Shown here: piece by piece, positions 63,359 through 64,000 of the stretch
Layout of the letters: each line of letters opens with the position of its first letter
Numbering within the stretch: position 1 is the stretch's first letter
From: Portibacter marinus
GTDB lineage: Bacteria > Bacteroidota > Bacteroidia > Chitinophagales > Saprospiraceae
Assembly (NCBI RefSeq): GCF_021533195.1
Contig: NZ_JAJNKB010000005.1
Span: forward strand, 124,001 to 188,000
Direction: 5' to 3'
Length of the DNA stretch: 64,000 nt
Position numbers and translations under genes: made by a program
The notes under the pieces: generated by a model
Told to the model about the DNA's origin: nothing
Databases searched by the model: none
The model's input: only the letters and a program-made list of their open reading frames with translations

Positions 63359-63835
63359 TTATTTCTTTTCATTGTGATAGTTTTCTCCCCTCAAGATGGT
63401 AAATGCCCGGTACATTTGTTCCAGGAAAAAAGTCCTGATCATTTGATGAGAAAAGGTCATTTCTGAAAGTGAGACTTTCTCCTGAGCTCGCTCGTATACA
63501 GTTTCGTGAAATCCGAACGCACCACCGATGATAAAAAGCACTCTTTTATAGGTTGAAATTTGTAGTTTATTCATCTTTTCAGAAAATTGTACAGATGTGT
63601 ATTGCGTTCCCTTTTCATCGAGAAGAATCATATAATCAGTAGGTTCACATTGGCCTAAAATTAAATCAGCCTCCAGCAGTTTCAAAACCTCAGGATCTCC
63701 GCCGAACTTTTTAATTTCAGGTATAATCTGGTATTTGAGCTTTGTATACCGCTTTAATCGCTTGAGGTACTCTTGCTCTGCAGCATTAAAGTATTTTTCC
63801 TTTGTTTTACCGATTACCCAAAACTCAAACTTCAT
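63359..63835 (-). CDS. rlmH: 23S rRNA pseudouridine-1915 N3-methyltransferase
   Basis: RlmH methylates pseudouridine 1915 in helix 69 of 23S rRNA. The 158-residue protein has the SPOUT-fold pattern: MKFEFWVIGKTKEKYF at the start, the trefoil-knot loop FIIGGAFGFH, and the C-terminal SHQMIRTFFLEQMYRAFTILRGENYH. Length and ends are normal for the family. It is followed by the rhomboid gene on the same strand after 32 bases. Confidence 0.97.
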   Translation of the reverse strand: MKFEFWVIGKTKEKYFNAAEQEYLKRLKRYTKLKYQIIPEIKKFGGDPEVLKLLEADLILGQCEPTDYMILLDEKGTQYTSVQFSEKMNKLQISTYKRVLFIIGGAFGFHETVYERAQEKVSLSEMTFSHQMIRTFFLEQMYRAFTILRGENYHNEKK

Positions 63836-64000
63836 TTTTATTTTTTACGCTCACTAACTTTAAATGGTTGGTCAATTCTTCATTATCAGGTCGAAAGATA
63901 GGGTAAAATCTGCATTTTAGGGACAGTTTGTATGCAGGAGAAATTTAATATGATCAGGTAATTTTATAGAAAGTGTTAAATTAACACTATCTTGTTCCCT

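Overview
The window comes from a chromosome of a member of the Bacteroidota, most likely a marine, carotenoid-pigmented saprospira- or cytophaga-like lineage. The evidence is a large secreted protein ending in a type IX secretion (Por) sorting domain, a TonB-dependent receptor paired with a DUF4249 lipoprotein, TAnnTTTG-type -7 promoter boxes instead of strong Shine-Dalgarno sites, a tmRNA with the tag GENNFALAA, and a CruF/CrtD/CrtYcd carotenoid cluster. Coding is dense and on both strands. I saw no insertion sequence, phage, CRISPR array or rRNA operon. The lineage is inferred from gene content, not from a marker search.

Layout. 1-4.8 kb: a tightly overlapping + strand operon of an asparagine-synthetase-like ligase, a flippase-like membrane protein, a sulfotransferase and prmC; this looks like the end of a surface glycan or conjugate locus. 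4.8-9.3 kb: - strand SUI1 factor, small membrane protein, a beta-lactamase-fold protein lacking its catalytic serine, typA and an OmpA lipoprotein. 9.5-14.7 kb: a tiny basic ORF, an alpha/beta hydrolase-OsmC fusion, an HscA-like Hsp70 and lepA. 15-20 kb: an AT-rich sugar-nucleotide epimerase, then a - strand operon of serine hydrolase, exported protein, GlcNAc-kinase-like protein and pfkA. 20-27 kb: ChaN-like protein, FMN reductase, M28 peptidase, two lipoproteins, hisC-like aminotransferase and a vanadium haloperoxidase/PAP2 lipoprotein. 27-38 kb: sugar MFS transporter, lpdA, WG-repeat lipoprotein, PLP decarboxylase, coaD, pruA, then a protein-free 0.8 kb stretch holding a promoter and a strong terminator, followed by a lysine/alanine-dehydrogenase-like enzyme and a Crp/Fnr regulator. 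38-47 kb: two small proteins, tmRNA, YdeI-like protein, ggt, dgt, a decayed GNAT acetyltransferase, patatin and esterase. 47-53 kb: Smr protein, a long coiled-coil protein with a C-terminal ubiquitin-like domain, and the carotenoid genes. 53-64 kb: giant BNR-repeat T9SS substrate, tag, nitroreductase, msrA, TonB receptor with DUF4249 lipoprotein, rhomboid protease and rlmH.

Most of the window is housekeeping and envelope function. The least explained items are the coiled-coil/ubiquitin-like protein (47542-49794), the apparent non-coding transcription unit at 35893-36477, the divergent gene pair whose start codons share one CATG (20019-20022), and the catalytically degenerate beta-lactamase-fold protein (5530-6591).
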